NCBI GenBank assembly: GCA_934699585.1
Contig: CAKUWY010000023.1
Coordinates: 1-40,284, forward strand
DNA length: 40,284 nucleotides
Direction of reading: 5' to 3'
DNA from: an uncultured Fibrobacter sp.
Lineage (GTDB): Bacteria; Fibrobacterota; Fibrobacteria; Fibrobacterales; Fibrobacteraceae
In this document: one piece after another, positions 39,381 through 40,284 of the stretch
How positions within the stretch are numbered: position 1 is the stretch's first letter
How the letters are laid out: each line of letters opens with the position of its first letter
Position numbers and translations under genes: made by a program
The notes under the pieces: model-generated
The model's input: only the letters and a program-made list of their open reading frames with translations
The model's database searches: none
What the model was told of the DNA's origin: nothing

Positions 39381-40028
39381 ATGGCAAAAACCCTGATTGT
39401 CTTTGCGTCCAAGCAAGAATTTCAATTTTTTTTCAAGAACATTTCGGCGGTGGTGGCGTCTTCTACGCCGGCAATGGTCAATCCTTCCGTTGATGTCGCA
39501 ATAGCTGGAGTGGGAATCGTAGATTTCTCGGCGAATTTGGCGCGATTTTTAAGTCTAAAGAAATATGACCGAGCTTTTTTGCTTGGTATTTGCGGCGCTT
39601 ACCCGAATAGTGGGCTTCAAGTGGGAAGCGTTGTCCGCATCGATACCGAAGTCATTGCCGATATGGGTGCGCAGAGCAGAGAGGGACATTTTATTCCGTG
39701 GGGCACCCTGGTGTCAAAGGAGTCTATCTACAAGGGAGCCTCTATTCGTGAATTACCTTTATGCCTTTTGGATGCTCCTGGGGTTGCAGGAGGAACTGTC
39801 AACTGCTGCACGGGAACTCAATACCTGGGCAACCGTCGGGAATCCCTTTTCCAGATTCAGGTGGAAAGCATGGAAGGCGCCGCTTTTTTTGCCGTATGTA
39901 AGGCCTTTGGTGTGTCCGGATACCAGTTCCGCGCTGTAAGCAACATGGCCTCTGACCGTGATGAATCCTCCTGGGATATTCCTCGTGCACTTTCCGCTTT
40001 GAAACAAGTTCTTGATCAACTTTTCTAA
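39381..40028 (+). CDS. mqnB: Probable futalosine hydrolase
   Basis: A 215-residue nucleoside phosphorylase/nucleosidase fold protein. Matches to MqnB-type enzymes: GICGAYPNSGLQVGSVVRID, VIADMGAQSREGHF, ESMEGAAFFAVCKAFGV with the catalytic-region Glu, and FRAVSNMASDRDESSWDIPR. MqnB removes hypoxanthine from futalosine in the alternative menaquinone pathway. A related 5'-methylthioadenosine nucleosidase cannot be excluded, but the SNMxxxRD..W.IP ending favours MqnB. GGAGG precedes the ATG. No other mqn gene is in the window. Confidence 0.78.
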   Translation: MAKTLIVFASKQEFQFFFKNISAVVASSTPAMVNPSVDVAIAGVGIVDFSANLARFLSLKKYDRAFLLGICGAYPNSGLQVGSVVRIDTEVIADMGAQSREGHFIPWGTLVSKESIYKGASIRELPLCLLDAPGVAGGTVNCCTGTQYLGNRRESLFQIQVESMEGAAFFAVCKAFGVSGYQFRAVSNMASDRDESSWDIPRALSALKQVLDQLF

Positions 40029-40089
40029 TTCAGAATCGTTCTCTTAAAAAAACTAATTCCGAAATCTGAAATCCGAATTCCTAATTAAC

Positions 40090-40284
40090 CTCACACCTCA
40101 CACCTCACACCCCACACCTCACACCCCACACCTCACACCCACACCCCACACCCCACACCTCACACCCCACACCCCACACCCACACCCCACGCCTCACACC
40201 CCACACCTCACACCTCACACCCCACACCCCACACCCCACACCCCACACCCCACCCCCCCCACCCCCCCCCCCCCCCCCCCCCCC
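40090..40284. repeat. Degenerate heptamer repeat (CTCACAC/CCCACAC) ending in poly-C
   Basis: Starts as CCTCACACCTCACACC, the same unit as at 29561, drifts into CCCCACA units and ends in a run of C (from about 40251). The minus strand reads GGGGTGT repeats, a sequence able to form G-quadruplexes. The final poly-C is likely a sequencing or assembly artefact at the contig end. Confidence 0.85.

Overview
The window looks like a chromosomal contig end from a Fibrobacter-type bacterium (phylum Fibrobacterota). The clues are a phosphotransferase-like protein of the kind known as a Fibrobacter succinogenes paralogous family, many small lipoproteins with a Cys lipobox, outer-membrane barrel proteins, and moderate GC with AT-rich promoters carrying a recurrent TATATT(TA) box. 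This placement comes from recognising protein families, not from a database search.

Layout. Positions 1-4433: edge of a surface-polysaccharide region, with the N-terminus of a DegT-type sugar aminotransferase (-), a decayed IS5-like insertion sequence, a Wzc-like chain-length/tyrosine kinase, and a secreted probable barrel protein starting at TTG. 4452-7889: an SppA-type signal peptide peptidase fused to an N-terminal barrel-like domain, then a CNNM/CorC-type CBS protein. 8212-10919: rplM-rpsI and rpsB-tsf, where rpsI appears to start at ATC. 11066-15828 (-): an APH-like phosphotransferase and an etfB-etfA-acyl-CoA dehydrogenase operon, which separate rpsB-tsf from its usual partners. 16108-22922: a lipoprotein, then pyrH, frr, uppS, cdsA, a small lipoprotein, dxr and rseP, linking translation, isoprenoid, lipid and envelope functions. 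23009-27431: an accessory stretch with a CDF transporter, two lipoproteins, a broken ACT-domain gene, a HEPN-like protein with a possible LOTUS-like C-terminus, a GNAT fragment and a TSCPD protein. 27597-31429: purD-purE, a DUF3108 protein and an outer-membrane protein. 31485-36937: tRNA-Arg(CCG), rimO (-), a SPOR-domain lipoprotein with a Pro/Ala repeat tail (-), rpsU, a YqeY-like gene, and a GAF-AAA+-Fis regulator with a degenerate sigma54-contact motif. 37183-40028: tyrS, a PfkB sugar kinase and a probable futalosine hydrolase. 40090-40284: a C-rich repeat running into poly-C at the contig end.

Three patterns run through the window. (1) Short palindromic elements of the form GTCAT(T/C)CC...GG(A/G)ATC lie between genes, and one is translated inside the sppA-like signal sequence. 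(2) A heptamer family (CACACCT and relatives, both orientations) sits between genes and directly before several start codons that lack a Shine-Dalgarno sequence. (3) TATATT boxes lie at a fixed 6-8 nt from several ATGs, suggesting leaderless mRNAs. The least ordinary candidates are the HEPN/LOTUS-like protein, the barrel-SppA fusion, the ATC start of rpsI, the regulator without GAFTGA, and the heptamer leaders.
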